A DNA stretch of 64,000 nucleotides from positions 1-64,000 of the forward strand of contig DAITAZ010000017.1 of the NCBI GenBank assembly GCA_036824045.1. Direction: 5' to 3'. Position numbers and translations under genes: made by a program. This stretch comes from DAITAZ01 sp036824045 (GTDB lineage Bacteria; Pseudomonadota; Gammaproteobacteria; Burkholderiales; Rhodocyclaceae). The notes below the pieces were generated by a model that searched no databases, was not told the DNA's origin, and saw nothing but the letters and a program-made list of their open reading frames with translations. Of this stretch, positions 45,551 to 54,031 are shown piece by piece; within the stretch, counting starts at the first letter, position 1, and each line of letters begins with the position of its first letter.

Positions 45551-46500
45551 GCGGATTTCTCCTGTTGGTCCAGCCATACGCACAGGCCCTGGGCATTGAG
45601 CTCCAGGTCCGTGGCCCAGATTTCGCGCAGTTCCGCCTCGCTCTGGGTGTTGCCGATTGCCTGCGCTTCGGCGAGCAGCAACCGGGCCAGTTCCTCGCGC
45701 ACGCAGGCGTGGCGCACGGCGCCGGCGTCCGCGTGGCGGCGGACGGCGGCCACGTGGCCGTCCACCAGCCGGTGCAGCCGGGCACCCAGTTCGGCGACGG
45801 AGGTGCGCTCGCTGAAGTGCGTGAGATAGACGGCCCGGGGCTGGCAGGCGAGGATGCGGTCGATGGATGCGTGCAGCGCCTCGGGCTCGAACTGCACCGG
45901 TGTGCTGGAGGGAAAGATCAGCGCGCGGTCCTGGGCGTCGCACTCCCGGTAGGAGATGCCGAAAGTGTCGCCGGTGAACACGGCCGCGGCCTGCAGGTCG
46001 TGGATCACCATGTGGTGCCGGGCGTGGCCGGGGCTGTCCAGGCATACCAGGGTTTTTGCGCCCAGGGTGAGGCTCAGCCCGTCGGTGGCTTCGATGATGC
46101 GTGCGGCGGGTACCGGCAGCAGTTCGCCATAAAGGCGCGTGGCTTGTGCCTCGCCATACACGGCCTTGACGCCGGCAAAGAGCTTGTCCGGTGCCGCCAT
46201 GTGGCGCGCCCCGCGGGGGTGGACCACCAGACGGGCATTGGGGAAGGCGGCCATCATGGCGCCCGCGCCTCCGGCGTGGTCGAGGTGGATGTGGGTGAGG
46301 ATCACGTAATCCACGGCGCTGTTGTCCAGCCCCAGGATGCGCAGGGCGGCTTCGGCCCGGGGCAGGGCGGCGGAGGTGCCCGTGTCCACAAAGGCGGCGC
46401 GGCCTTCACTTTCGATGAGGTGGATGGCGGCCATGCCGGGCCGCACGTAATCGGCATCGAAAGCATGGATGCCGTTCTGGTAGTCGATCAGGTTCAGCAT
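45547..46500 (-). CDS. MBL-fold metallo-hydrolase
   Basis: A 317-residue metallo-beta-lactamase-fold enzyme with the zinc motif LTHIHLDHAGG and a second metal region DSPGHARHHMVIHD. FTGDTFGISY contributes the bridging Asp. It is probably a thioester or lactone-type hydrolase, given the co-translated MaoC gene. Exact substrate unknown. It starts at ATG 46500 and is divergent from a lipoprotein gene 232 bases away. Confidence 0.88.
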   Translation of the reverse strand: MLNLIDYQNGIHAFDADYVRPGMAAIHLIESEGRAAFVDTGTSAALPRAEAALRILGLDNSAVDYVILTHIHLDHAGGAGAMMAAFPNARLVVHPRGARHMAAPDKLFAGVKAVYGEAQATRLYGELLPVPAARIIEATDGLSLTLGAKTLVCLDSPGHARHHMVIHDLQAAAVFTGDTFGISYRECDAQDRALIFPSSTPVQFEPEALHASIDRILACQPRAVYLTHFSERTSVAELGARLHRLVDGHVAAVRRHADAGAVRHACVREELARLLLAEAQAIGNTQSEAELREIWATDLELNAQGLCVWLDQQEKSA

Positions 46501-46732
46501 TGCCTGGGTGGACGCTCGCGGGCGCCCGTCGTTCGGGTTGGAGAGCCCGCATTATGCCGCAGGCGGGCGTCACCCATACGCTGGCGAATGGTGGGTGAAG
46601 GTTCGCCCGGGCATGGTGGGTGGTATTGGGTTCCCCCCCTTCCAAAGACAGGCAGGGCGCGGTGACCATACGCGAACATCGCCCGGGTTTGGCTGGGCAG
46701 TATTTCAATTACAAACATAAGGGGTCGGAAAA

Positions 46733-47479
46733 ATGCACGCGAAGTGGAATTGGATGAGTTGGCGTCGGTGCGGGCTGGCTGCGCTGGCGGTTTTGATGAC
46801 GGCCTGCGCCACGCCGGTGGCGCACCAGCAGGAGTTGGCGGCCAGCGAGCGGGCGCGCATCCGCAAGGTGGCCCTGCTGCGGGTGGCCGAGCCCCAGCGC
46901 ATGGGGGTGGTGGATCTGGGCGCGATCAAGGGCGGGGGGCTCGCCGGTGGGCTGATTGGCGCGGCCATCATGGGCAATGTGACGGACAAGCGCAGCAAGG
47001 AATTCGTGGATGCAATCAACACCCGCAAGATCCGTCTGGGTGTGGCGCTGGCCGAATCGATCCAGAAGGAATTGCGGGGTGCCGGCTACACCGTCAAGTA
47101 CCTGGCTACGGAGAATCCCAAGTTCGCCCCGGATGGCAAGTCGGACGACTACAGCCACATCCAGACCGATGCGGACGCCATTCTCAACGTCTGGTACGAC
47201 ACCACGGGTTATGTGGCGCCGGCCATGGGTGAGGAATATCGGCCCTGGCTGAACCTGAAGGCCCGTCTGCTCGATGCCAGGACCAAGCAGGTGCTCTACT
47301 ACCAGGAGTTCAGCCTGGGCATGCCGCGCAAGGCGGAGCGAGTGGATCACCTGGAAGCCGAGGGCCCTTATCGCTACGGCTCCTTCGATGCGCTGATGGC
47401 CAAGGTGGATGAGGCCGCCGAGGGGCTGCGGAAGAATCAGGAGCGCGTTGCGCTGCGCCTGGCCCAGCAGATCCGCTGA
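46733..47479 (+). CDS. Putative lipoprotein
   Basis: A 248-residue exported protein with a signal peptide (RRCGLAALAVLMTAC) ending in the lipobox LMTAC. The mature part includes a Gly-rich GGGLAGGLIGAAIMG and looks like an uncharacterised family with no recognised catalytic motif. AAGGGG precedes the ATG. The gene stands alone between MBL and feoB. Confidence 0.7.
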   Translation: MHAKWNWMSWRRCGLAALAVLMTACATPVAHQQELAASERARIRKVALLRVAEPQRMGVVDLGAIKGGGLAGGLIGAAIMGNVTDKRSKEFVDAINTRKIRLGVALAESIQKELRGAGYTVKYLATENPKFAPDGKSDDYSHIQTDADAILNVWYDTTGYVAPAMGEEYRPWLNLKARLLDARTKQVLYYQEFSLGMPRKAERVDHLEAEGPYRYGSFDALMAKVDEAAEGLRKNQERVALRLAQQIR

Positions 47480-47573
47480 GGGGGCATCCTGCCACGGGGG
47501 GCGAGCCTGCCGCGCCTTCCCGGGCGGGAGTTGACCTGGCGCAGGGTTTGCCGGCCTGGATCTTCGATACAAT

Positions 47574-47592
47574 AATGAGAAATGTTCGCATT
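47574..47592. promoter_or_regulatory. Fur-like box upstream of feoB
   Basis: AATGAGAA-ATG-TTCGCATT is an 8-3-8 inverted repeat with one mismatch, resembling ferric-uptake-regulator operators. It is 20 bases upstream of the feoB start. Iron-responsive control is the likely meaning. Confidence 0.6.
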
Positions 47593-47611
47593 AATGCATC
47601 GGTGACCCATT

Positions 47612-49663
47612 TTGAAACCTGCCGCTCCCCAGGTTCACACTATTCCCATCCATGGCCCCCTGCTCCGGGGCGAGCGGCGGCCACGGGTGGCGCTGGTCGG
47701 GCGGCCCGGGGTGGGGCGTTCCACCATCTTTCAGGCGGCTTCCAGCGTGGCGGTGCGTCAGGAGCGGCTGGCGGGGGACGAGGCCCGCTACGAGGAATGC
47801 ACCGTCGAGCTGGGGCTGGAGCAGATTTCGCTGGTCAAGCTGCCCGCCATCGGCTCGCTCCACCGAGTGAGCGAGCATGAGCGGGCGGTGCTCAAGCACT
47901 TGCTGTGGGGAGACAACTGGCCCGCCATTGCCTGCCACGAGCCGGAACAGCCCAAGAGGTTCGCCGCGCCGGACGTGTTGATCCAGGTGGTGGACGCCAC
48001 CACGCTGGAGCGGGACCTGGAGCTCACGCTGGAGCTTTCCCAACTCGGGCGGCCCCTGGTGATCGCGCTCAACCGCATGGATGAAGCCCGCGCCCGCCAC
48101 CTCTTCATCCACGTGCGCGGGCTGGCGGAGCGCCTGGGCGTGCCGGTGGTGCCCACCGTGGCGCACATGGGGATCGGGCTCTCCGATCTGTTCAGGGCAG
48201 CGCTGGACGCTGCGCGCAAGCAGAGTTGCCCGTTGCCCCAGCCCTCCAGCCCCCACATCGTGCGCAGCCTGGCGGCGCTGAATGCGCTGCTTGCCCGGCC
48301 GGAGCTGGAAGCGGCCTTCCGGGTGCCCCGCGCCTTGCTGCTCACCCAACTGGCGGAGAACGACGACTGGCTCCTGGGCGAGCTGGAGGCCCATTTTCCG
48401 GCGCTGCTGCCCCAGGTGGCCGCGGCCCGCGCGCAGGCCGCCAGCCTGTTGCCCCGCCCGCCCGCGGACGAACTCCACGCGGACCGCCACCACCGGGCGG
48501 CGCTGCTTTTCGAGGCGGTGACCAGTTTCTCCAGCGGCGACGACGTGGAGCCCTGGAAGCGCTGGCTGGACGAGCTTTTCCTGCATCCGCGCTGGGGCCT
48601 CATCGGCAGCATGGCGGTGTTTGCGGCGGTGCTGTTCGTGGTGTTCGAGGTCAGCACCTTTCTCGATTCCATCACCTCCGCCCGGCTGGTGGAGATGGCC
48701 CAGGCCTGGCAGCCGGATACCCTCGCCGGCGTGGTGGGCCGTGCCGTGCTCGATGGCTTGATCGGCTTGCTGGGCATCGTCGTGCCCTACATGCTGCCTC
48801 TGGTGTTGCTGCTGGTGGCGCTGGAACAGAGCGGCATCATGCATCGGGTGGCATTCGTGCTGGACCGGGGTTTTCACCGCATGGGGCTGCACGGGGGCGT
48901 GGCGGTGCCGTTCCTCATGGGGTTGGGCTGCAACGTGCCGGCCATTTCGGCCGCGGCGGCTTCTTCGTCGGGGCGGGACAGGCTGGTGGCCGTGCTGCTC
49001 ATCGCCTTCGTGCCCTGTTCCGCCCGCTCCGCCATCATTCTCGCCCTGGGGGGCAAGTACCTGGGCGGGCTGGGGGTGTTCGCCATCTTCATGTCCACGA
49101 TGGTGGTGGTGGGGCTGCTGGGCCGGGTGCTGGCCCGCCGCTACGCAGGTACCGCTCCCGGGCTGGTGCAGGACATTCCGCCCTATGCCTGGCCCCGCTG
49201 GCGCCCGCTCCTGGCCCAGACCTGGGAGCAGACCCGGGACATTGTCACCATCGTCGCGCCCCTGCTGGTGGCGGGCAGCATCGTCCTCGCCCTGCTCGAA
49301 CACTGGGGCGCAGATCAGGTGATCAATCTGCTGCTCACCCCCGTCAGCCACTGGTGGCTGGGCTTGCCGGTGGCCCTGGGGGTGCCCATCCTGTTTGGCG
49401 TGCTGCGCAAGGAACTGTCGTTGCTCATGGTCTACCAGGCCCTGGGCACGCTGGAGATCGAACCCATCCTCGACTGGGTGCAGATCGCTACCTTCCTGGT
49501 CTTCCTCACCTTCTACGTGCCCTGTGTTTCCACCTTCGCCGCCATGCTGCGGGTGATCGGCCGGCGCGAGGCGGTGTATTCCCTCGGCCTCTCGGTAGGG
49601 GTGGCGCTGGCCTTGGCCCTGGCGGCGCGGTTGCTGCTGGAGGCGGCGCGGGCCCTGCTCTGA
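47612..49663 (+). CDS. feoB: Ferrous iron transport protein B with degenerate G domain
   Basis: A 683-residue FeoB homologue. The membrane part (about residues 330-680) has GLGCNVPAISAAAASSSGRD and IAFVPCSARSAIIL, which match the FeoB Gate-core. The N-terminal GTPase domain is unusual. The P-loop reads GRPGVGRST, with Arg in place of the Walker lysine, and the DLPG (G3) motif appears as KLPA. NRMD (G4) is intact. The TTG start has no clear ribosome-binding site. No feoA is adjacent. A Fur-like box precedes it. Confidence 0.85.
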   Translation: MKPAAPQVHTIPIHGPLLRGERRPRVALVGRPGVGRSTIFQAASSVAVRQERLAGDEARYEECTVELGLEQISLVKLPAIGSLHRVSEHERAVLKHLLWGDNWPAIACHEPEQPKRFAAPDVLIQVVDATTLERDLELTLELSQLGRPLVIALNRMDEARARHLFIHVRGLAERLGVPVVPTVAHMGIGLSDLFRAALDAARKQSCPLPQPSSPHIVRSLAALNALLARPELEAAFRVPRALLLTQLAENDDWLLGELEAHFPALLPQVAAARAQAASLLPRPPADELHADRHHRAALLFEAVTSFSSGDDVEPWKRWLDELFLHPRWGLIGSMAVFAAVLFVVFEVSTFLDSITSARLVEMAQAWQPDTLAGVVGRAVLDGLIGLLGIVVPYMLPLVLLLVALEQSGIMHRVAFVLDRGFHRMGLHGGVAVPFLMGLGCNVPAISAAAASSSGRDRLVAVLLIAFVPCSARSAIILALGGKYLGGLGVFAIFMSTMVVVGLLGRVLARRYAGTAPGLVQDIPPYAWPRWRPLLAQTWEQTRDIVTIVAPLLVAGSIVLALLEHWGADQVINLLLTPVSHWWLGLPVALGVPILFGVLRKELSLLMVYQALGTLEIEPILDWVQIATFLVFLTFYVPCVSTFAAMLRVIGRREAVYSLGLSVGVALALALAARLLLEAARALL

Positions 49664-49679
49664 GGCCGCGGCGGCCCGT

Positions 49680-50366
49680 TCACCCGCCTTCGCACCCGGC
49701 GGCTGCCCGCAGGTAGTCCGCCAGACGGCGTCCGCGCTGGAGGGGGTAAATTTCCGCCAGCACGGCGCTGTCCTGCATGCGGTCCAGGCGGAAGGTGCGA
49801 AAACCTTCCCGCAGCTCGCACCAGGCGCCCAGCGTCCACGCGGTGCCCCAGAAGATCACGCACAGCGGCCACACCACCCTCTGGCTGGTCTGGCCGCTGG
49901 CGTCGGAGTAGGCGAGCCGCACCTTGTTGCGGGTGTTCGTGGCCCGGCGCAGGCGGCCCAGGGGTTCCACCATTGCCGGGGGGACATGGAAGTCCGGTAC
50001 CAGCAGTCGTTCTTCCGTGCGGCCCCGGCGATCGCCCGGCAGCGCGTTGCGGATCTTGGCCATGGCCGTGTCCGCCGCACGCCCCAGGGCAGCGTCCCCC
50101 CAGCCCTGCACCATGCGCGCGCCCAGCAGCAGGGCCTGCAGTTCCTCCTCGCTGAAGGTGATGGGCGGGAGCCGGTAGCCCGGGCGCAGGCGGTAGCCCA
50201 CCCCCGCCTCGCTGTCGATGGGGGTGCCGGTGGCGATCAGGTCCGCCATGTCCCGGTACAGGGTGCGCTCGGTGACCTCCAGCGCCTGGGCCAGCATGCG
50301 GGCCGTTTTGACCCGCCCGTCGGAGAGCAGCAGCACGATCTGGTACAGGCGCTCGGCACGGCGCAT
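49680..50366 (-). CDS. WYL-domain transcriptional regulator (YafY family)
   Basis: A 228-residue regulator with an N-terminal helix-turn-helix (MLAQALEVTERTLYRDMADL) and a C-terminal WYL-type ligand domain (VVWPLCVIFWGTAWTLGAWC). It is divergent from the VOC gene at 50526, with a perfect inverted repeat between them. Start MRRAERLYQ is preferred over an upstream TTG. It probably represses the VOC gene and itself. Confidence 0.88.
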   Translation of the reverse strand: MRRAERLYQIVLLLSDGRVKTARMLAQALEVTERTLYRDMADLIATGTPIDSEAGVGYRLRPGYRLPPITFSEEELQALLLGARMVQGWGDAALGRAADTAMAKIRNALPGDRRGRTEERLLVPDFHVPPAMVEPLGRLRRATNTRNKVRLAYSDASGQTSQRVVWPLCVIFWGTAWTLGAWCELREGFRTFRLDRMQDSAVLAEIYPLQRGRRLADYLRAAAGCEGG

Positions 50367-50435
50367 GGGGCCCCCGGGGACGATCAAGGTCAGGTGCTGT
50401 CAGGGTAGCATCGCCTGTGGCCTGCGTGGATGGGG

Positions 50436-50459
50436 CTCCTGACACCATGCTGTCAGGAG
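50436..50459. promoter_or_regulatory. Operator of the WYL/VOC pair
   Basis: CTCCTGACA-CCATGC-TGTCAGGAG is a perfect 9-bp inverted repeat between the divergent genes. An extra TGTCAGG half-site lies at 50398-50404. It is most simply read as the WYL regulator's binding site. Confidence 0.6.
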
Positions 50460-50525
50460 GGCAGGCGCACCATGGTTGCCATGCGGTGGCGTCCCGCCAA
50501 CCGCCCCAACCCGAAGGAGCCCATC

Positions 50526-50900
50526 ATGGAAAACGTTGCCACCTGGTTTGAAATCCCCTCCGCCGACTTCGACCGCGCCGTGCGCTTCTACGAAGCCATG
50601 TTCGCGCTCAGCCTGGACCGCCAGCCCTTTCCCGGCGGTGGCGGGCAGATGGCCCTCTTCCCCTACGCCGAAGGCAAGGTGGGGGGCTCGGTCGTCCAGT
50701 GCGACATGGTCAAACCCGGCGCCGATGGCGTTCTCATCTACCTGAACGGGGGCGATGACCTGGCGATCCCCCTGGGGCGCGTCGAGGCCGCCGGCGGGCA
50801 GGTGGTGGTACCCAAGACGCAGATCTCCCCAGAGATCGGCTGGTTTGCCATGTTCAAGGACACGGAAGGGAACGTGCTGGGACTGCATTCGATGCAATGA
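50526..50900 (+). CDS. VOC (glyoxalase/bleomycin-resistance-like) family protein
   Basis: A 124-residue single VOC domain beginning MENVATWFEIPSADFDRAVRFYEA, with the paired beta-alpha-beta repeats visible. GAAGGAGC precedes the ATG. It shares a divergent promoter region with the WYL regulator, as in many proteobacteria. Substrate unknown. Confidence 0.88.
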   Translation: MENVATWFEIPSADFDRAVRFYEAMFALSLDRQPFPGGGGQMALFPYAEGKVGGSVVQCDMVKPGADGVLIYLNGGDDLAIPLGRVEAAGGQVVVPKTQISPEIGWFAMFKDTEGNVLGLHSMQ

Positions 50901-51048
50901 TGGCGCGCCGCCTGGGCGGCAGGCCCCCCAAGCCCAGGCAGAGCGAGGCGTCCGCTTTCGCGGTGCCCGGCCACCCCCGCCCCGCTCCCTTCCGGCACCA
51001 CCGGGCTTGCCGGGGCGGGGGTGTGGGGAAGGCGCGTGGCGGGCCGGA

Positions 51049-51738
51049 TCAGGCCCCTTCCAGGCGAAGGGTGACGAGGATGTACTCCCCCGCATCCACC
51101 GTGCCATTGCCATTCGCGTTCGAGAACACCACGAGGTGCAGGGCTGGCGCGGTAAAGGGGATGCCCCGGGTCTTGTCCAGGCAGGTGTTGCCGTAGCAGC
51201 GCTTGCCGATCACCTCGAAGTCGACGATCTGCCGGACGTTGATGGCGGTGTGATGCAGCCCCATCACGCTGTTGCGCTCATCAAAGGCGTTGTGGGCGTC
51301 GCCTTTGGACACGAGCAGGTCGACGCCCCGGGGCGAATCGCTGGCGCTCCCCGCCATCGCCGTCGCCCCGTTCAGGCACTGCAGTGTGCCGATCGAGCGC
51401 CCGGTGCCAATGCCGCTGAAGATGCCGGGGTCCGCCGATGCGCAAATGCGGATCGGCGCAAGATGCCCGGAGCCCCCCGTGCGATCCGGGGTGGGTTTGG
51501 GGACCAGGATGGTGAATGGCTCGCCGCGTCTGAGCGAATAGACCATTGCGCCGTTTGCACCAAGCGCCGGCCCGGCGGCCCGGCCGTTTTGCACGATCGA
51601 GAACTCGACGCCCGGCTTGGGGGGCGGGCCTGCGCAGGCTGCCAGGAGTGCGCCCATGCACGCAAGCAGCCCGGCCGTGACGGACTTCTCCCGTGCCCGC
51701 CGGTCAGGTTGGGAGTCTTGGTCTGCCCAAGTCTTCAA
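51049..51738 (-). CDS. Putative lipoprotein, unknown function
   Basis: About 229 residues. The signal region SVTAGLLACMGALLAAC ends in a lipobox LLAAC, so it is probably a lipoprotein. The start is uncertain: a TTG preceded by GGAAG is used because no suitable ATG is present. The mature protein has NANGNGTVDAGEYILV, a calcium-binding-like repeat, near its end. No family was recognised. Confidence 0.55.
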   Translation of the reverse strand: MKTWADQDSQPDRRAREKSVTAGLLACMGALLAACAGPPPKPGVEFSIVQNGRAAGPALGANGAMVYSLRRGEPFTILVPKPTPDRTGGSGHLAPIRICASADPGIFSGIGTGRSIGTLQCLNGATAMAGSASDSPRGVDLLVSKGDAHNAFDERNSVMGLHHTAINVRQIVDFEVIGKRCYGNTCLDKTRGIPFTAPALHLVVFSNANGNGTVDAGEYILVTLRLEGA

Positions 51739-51903
51739 GGTTCGATCTTCCGTTCGTGGTTGTCTGTCAGGTCCGGGAGCCAATCAAACGGGTGCCCCGT
51801 TCATGCGGGTTGGACCCGGGGCGCGTTGGCTGCTTCCCCGAAAGGGGAGGTGGGCTCGGCATGAAGATTAGCGCTGGTGGTGATCTCGGTGCTCCCCGGG
51901 GGC

Positions 51904-51928
51904 AAAAAAAACGGGCCCGAAGGCCCGC
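51904..51928 (-). terminator. Strong terminator ending the meta-pathway operon
   Basis: On the minus strand GCGGGCC-TTC-GGGCCCG is followed by TTTTTTTT. It lies about 60 bases past the MetA-type gene stop and closes the dmp operon. Confidence 0.9.
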
Positions 51929-51986
51929 TGAGAGAGCCCGGCCGGTGGAATGGCCGGAAGCAGAGGTGCGGTAAGGCGGTGCCGGC

Positions 51987-52856
51987 TTACAGGGGCAGGA
52001 TGAGTTTCAACCAGACCTTGTCGCCGCCGGTGCGGTTTTCCACGTTGGTTTCCCGCTGCCACTGGCCCACGAGCGTCACGCCGCCCTTGGTGGAGTACTT
52101 GACGCTGGGGCCGATGGAGAAGACTTCGCCCTTGTTGCCGATTTCCCGGCCGTTGAGCTTGTCGGCGGTGGTTTGCTTGACGTAGTAGCCGGAGAGGCCC
52201 ACGCCCCAGGGGCCGAAGTTCTTGCCCACCAGATAGTCGAAGTGGAATTCGTCGCCGGACTTGTAGTCGGTGTCCTTGTTCTTGGTCTTGATGTTGTACA
52301 TGAACTTGCCGGACACCTCCCAGCCGTTCTGCCCCAGGTAGGAGATGGCGTAGATGGGCTCGACGCTGTAGTAGTTGGTGCCCAGGTTGGCTACGTCGTT
52401 CTTGTCGTAGCGGCCGGTGGGCAGGTTGATGTCGAGGCCCACGGCCTGATGGATCTCGGGGGAGTGCCAGGCCAGGATCATGGGGTTGATGGTGATGTCG
52501 CCCAGGCCGGATTTCTTGAACTTGCCGCCAGGGGTTTCGACGGAGAGCTTCACCAGCGGCACGATCACGTGCCAGGCCCAGTCGGCGCCGGCCACTTTCT
52601 GGTTGGTCACCTGCAGAAAGCGCATGGCGTCGAACCAGGCGTTGACTTTCACCGCGTCCACCTTGTTGCTGCCAGCGTAGGGGTGGGCGCTGTAGTTGCC
52701 GAAGTAGTTGATGAAGTAGTTGCCGGGGGGTGGCACGGCGCCGGCGAACCAGTTTTCGGCGCCATTGGGGTACTGGTCGCCGCCTTCCTTGGCTTGGACG
52801 TTGCCGACGGCCAGGCCGCAGGCGGCCACGAGCAGGGCGATCTTGCTGAGCTTCAT
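51987..52856 (-). CDS. MetA-pathway (phenol degradation) outer-membrane protein
   Basis: A 289-residue protein with a signal peptide (MKLSKIALLVAACGLAVGNVQA) and alternating beta-strand pattern. It ends with Leu-Pro-Leu rather than the usual terminal Phe. It resembles the Phenol_MetA_deg (SphA-like) family of putative outer-membrane transporters for aromatic compounds. CAAGGAGGAG precedes the ATG. It is the last gene of the meta operon, 157 bases after dmpI. Confidence 0.82.
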   Translation of the reverse strand: MKLSKIALLVAACGLAVGNVQAKEGGDQYPNGAENWFAGAVPPPGNYFINYFGNYSAHPYAGSNKVDAVKVNAWFDAMRFLQVTNQKVAGADWAWHVIVPLVKLSVETPGGKFKKSGLGDITINPMILAWHSPEIHQAVGLDINLPTGRYDKNDVANLGTNYYSVEPIYAISYLGQNGWEVSGKFMYNIKTKNKDTDYKSGDEFHFDYLVGKNFGPWGVGLSGYYVKQTTADKLNGREIGNKGEVFSIGPSVKYSTKGGVTLVGQWQRETNVENRTGGDKVWLKLILPL

Positions 52857-52979
52857 GTTTTCTCCTCCTTGTTTGCCATGTGGTGCGGCTTGCGCCGCTG
52901 TTATTCCCTGAACGACGGACGAAAGACGTCCTCCCCCGGGTCCAGGGGATATTCGATGCGGTGGTGCGCGGGGGCATGC

Positions 52980-53001
52980 GGAGCGGCTTTTCGGCCGCTC
53001 C
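52980..53001 (-). other. Intercistronic hairpin after dmpI
   Basis: GGAGCGGC-TTTTCG-GCCGCTCC is a perfect 8-bp stem 12 bases past the dmpI stop. No T tract follows on the minus strand. It may act as an mRNA-processing or stability element before the MetA-type gene, rather than a full terminator. Confidence 0.45.
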
Positions 53002-53013
53002 GGGTGTCACGGC

Positions 53014-53205
53014 TTAGCGGCCGAGATCCTTGGCGGGTACGCCGGCAATGCCCCAGTTGGTGTTGGGCACGTCGTGAATCCACACGCGCACGTTTTGCTG
53101 GGGCGCGCCCAGGGCTTCCACCAGGGCTTGGGTGACCTTTTCGATCACGGCCCGCTTTTGTTCTTCGGTGCGGCCTTCAATCAGATAGATCTGGGCGAAA
53201 GGCAT
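53014..53205 (-). CDS. dmpI: 4-oxalocrotonate tautomerase
   Basis: A 63-residue tautomerase. The mature N-terminal Pro1 (MPFAQIYLIEGRT) is the catalytic base. It interconverts enol and keto forms of 4-oxalocrotonate in the dehydrogenase branch of the meta pathway. Arg residues at TEEQKRAV and NVRVWIHDV fit the family. It lies at the 3' part of the dmp operon after dmpH. Confidence 0.92.
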   Translation of the reverse strand: MPFAQIYLIEGRTEEQKRAVIEKVTQALVEALGAPQQNVRVWIHDVPNTNWGIAGVPAKDLGR

Positions 53206-53242
53206 GGGGTCTCCTCCTTGTGCTGGGCGGGTCGGGGCTTGG

Positions 53243-54031
53243 CTAACGGAAGCGGACGTTTACCGCCCCCAGGTGCTGGGCGCGCAGGGTCACGTTGTCG
53301 CCGGGGCCTACCGCCACCGCTTCGGTGATGCCGCCGGAGAGGATCAGGCTGCCGGCGGGGATGCTTTCTCCCCGCGCTCCGAGGTGGTTGGCCAGGGCGG
53401 CCACGGCGGCGGCCGGATGGCCGAGCACCGCGGCGCCGGCACCAAAGGCCACCGGGTTGCCGTTCTTCTCCAGCACCACGCCCAGGGTGCGCAAGTCCAG
53501 GTCCGCCGCGGGGCGGGGGGTGCCGCCCACCACGAAGTAGGCGGCGGACGTGTTGTCGGCGATGACGCTCTTCAGATCGAACTTGAAGTCCCGGTAGCGG
53601 CTGTCAATCACCTCGATGCCGGGCAGGATGAAGTCGGTGGCGGCCAGCACCGAGCCGATGTGGCATCCGGGGCCTTTGAGCTCGGCTTTGGTGACGAAGC
53701 AGATTTCCGGCTCCACCTTGGGGTGGATCAGGGTCTTGCAGTCCACCTCGCCGCCTTCGGGCACGCTGAAGGTGTCCACCAAAAAGCCGAAGCAGGGCAC
53801 TTCGACGCCCATCTGCTTCATCTTGGCGTAGGAGGTGAGCCCGGCCTTGAGGCCGACGATGCGGGCGCCCCGGGCCAGCTTGCGGCGGCGGATCTCGTCC
53901 TGGATGGCGTAGGCGTCCTCCCAGTCCATGTCCGGGTGCTGGTCGGTGATCTTGGGGGTGTCCCGGGCCTGGAGCTGGCAGTTTTCCAGGTACTCCGCCA
54001 GTTGATCGATGGTGGTTTTGTCCAGATTCAT
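53243..54031 (-). CDS. dmpH: 4-oxalocrotonate decarboxylase
   Basis: A 262-residue FAH-like/hydratase-family enzyme that decarboxylates 4-oxalocrotonate to 2-oxopent-4-enoate. It is homologous to DmpE (shared GAGAAVLGHPAAAVAALANHLG) and works in complex with it. Metal-ligand segment KVEPEICFV and EVIDSRYRDFKF are visible. The ATG overlaps the dmpG stop by 4 bases. Confidence 0.92.
   Translation of the reverse strand: MNLDKTTIDQLAEYLENCQLQARDTPKITDQHPDMDWEDAYAIQDEIRRRKLARGARIVGLKAGLTSYAKMKQMGVEVPCFGFLVDTFSVPEGGEVDCKTLIHPKVEPEICFVTKAELKGPGCHIGSVLAATDFILPGIEVIDSRYRDFKFDLKSVIADNTSAAYFVVGGTPRPAADLDLRTLGVVLEKNGNPVAFGAGAAVLGHPAAAVAALANHLGARGESIPAGSLILSGGITEAVAVGPGDNVTLRAQHLGAVNVRFR

Noticed and set aside
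46508..46720. A 70-codon open frame between the MBL and lipoprotein genes
   Set aside because: No ribosome-binding site, no family resemblance, biased composition. The 232-base intergenic region is more likely promoter DNA.
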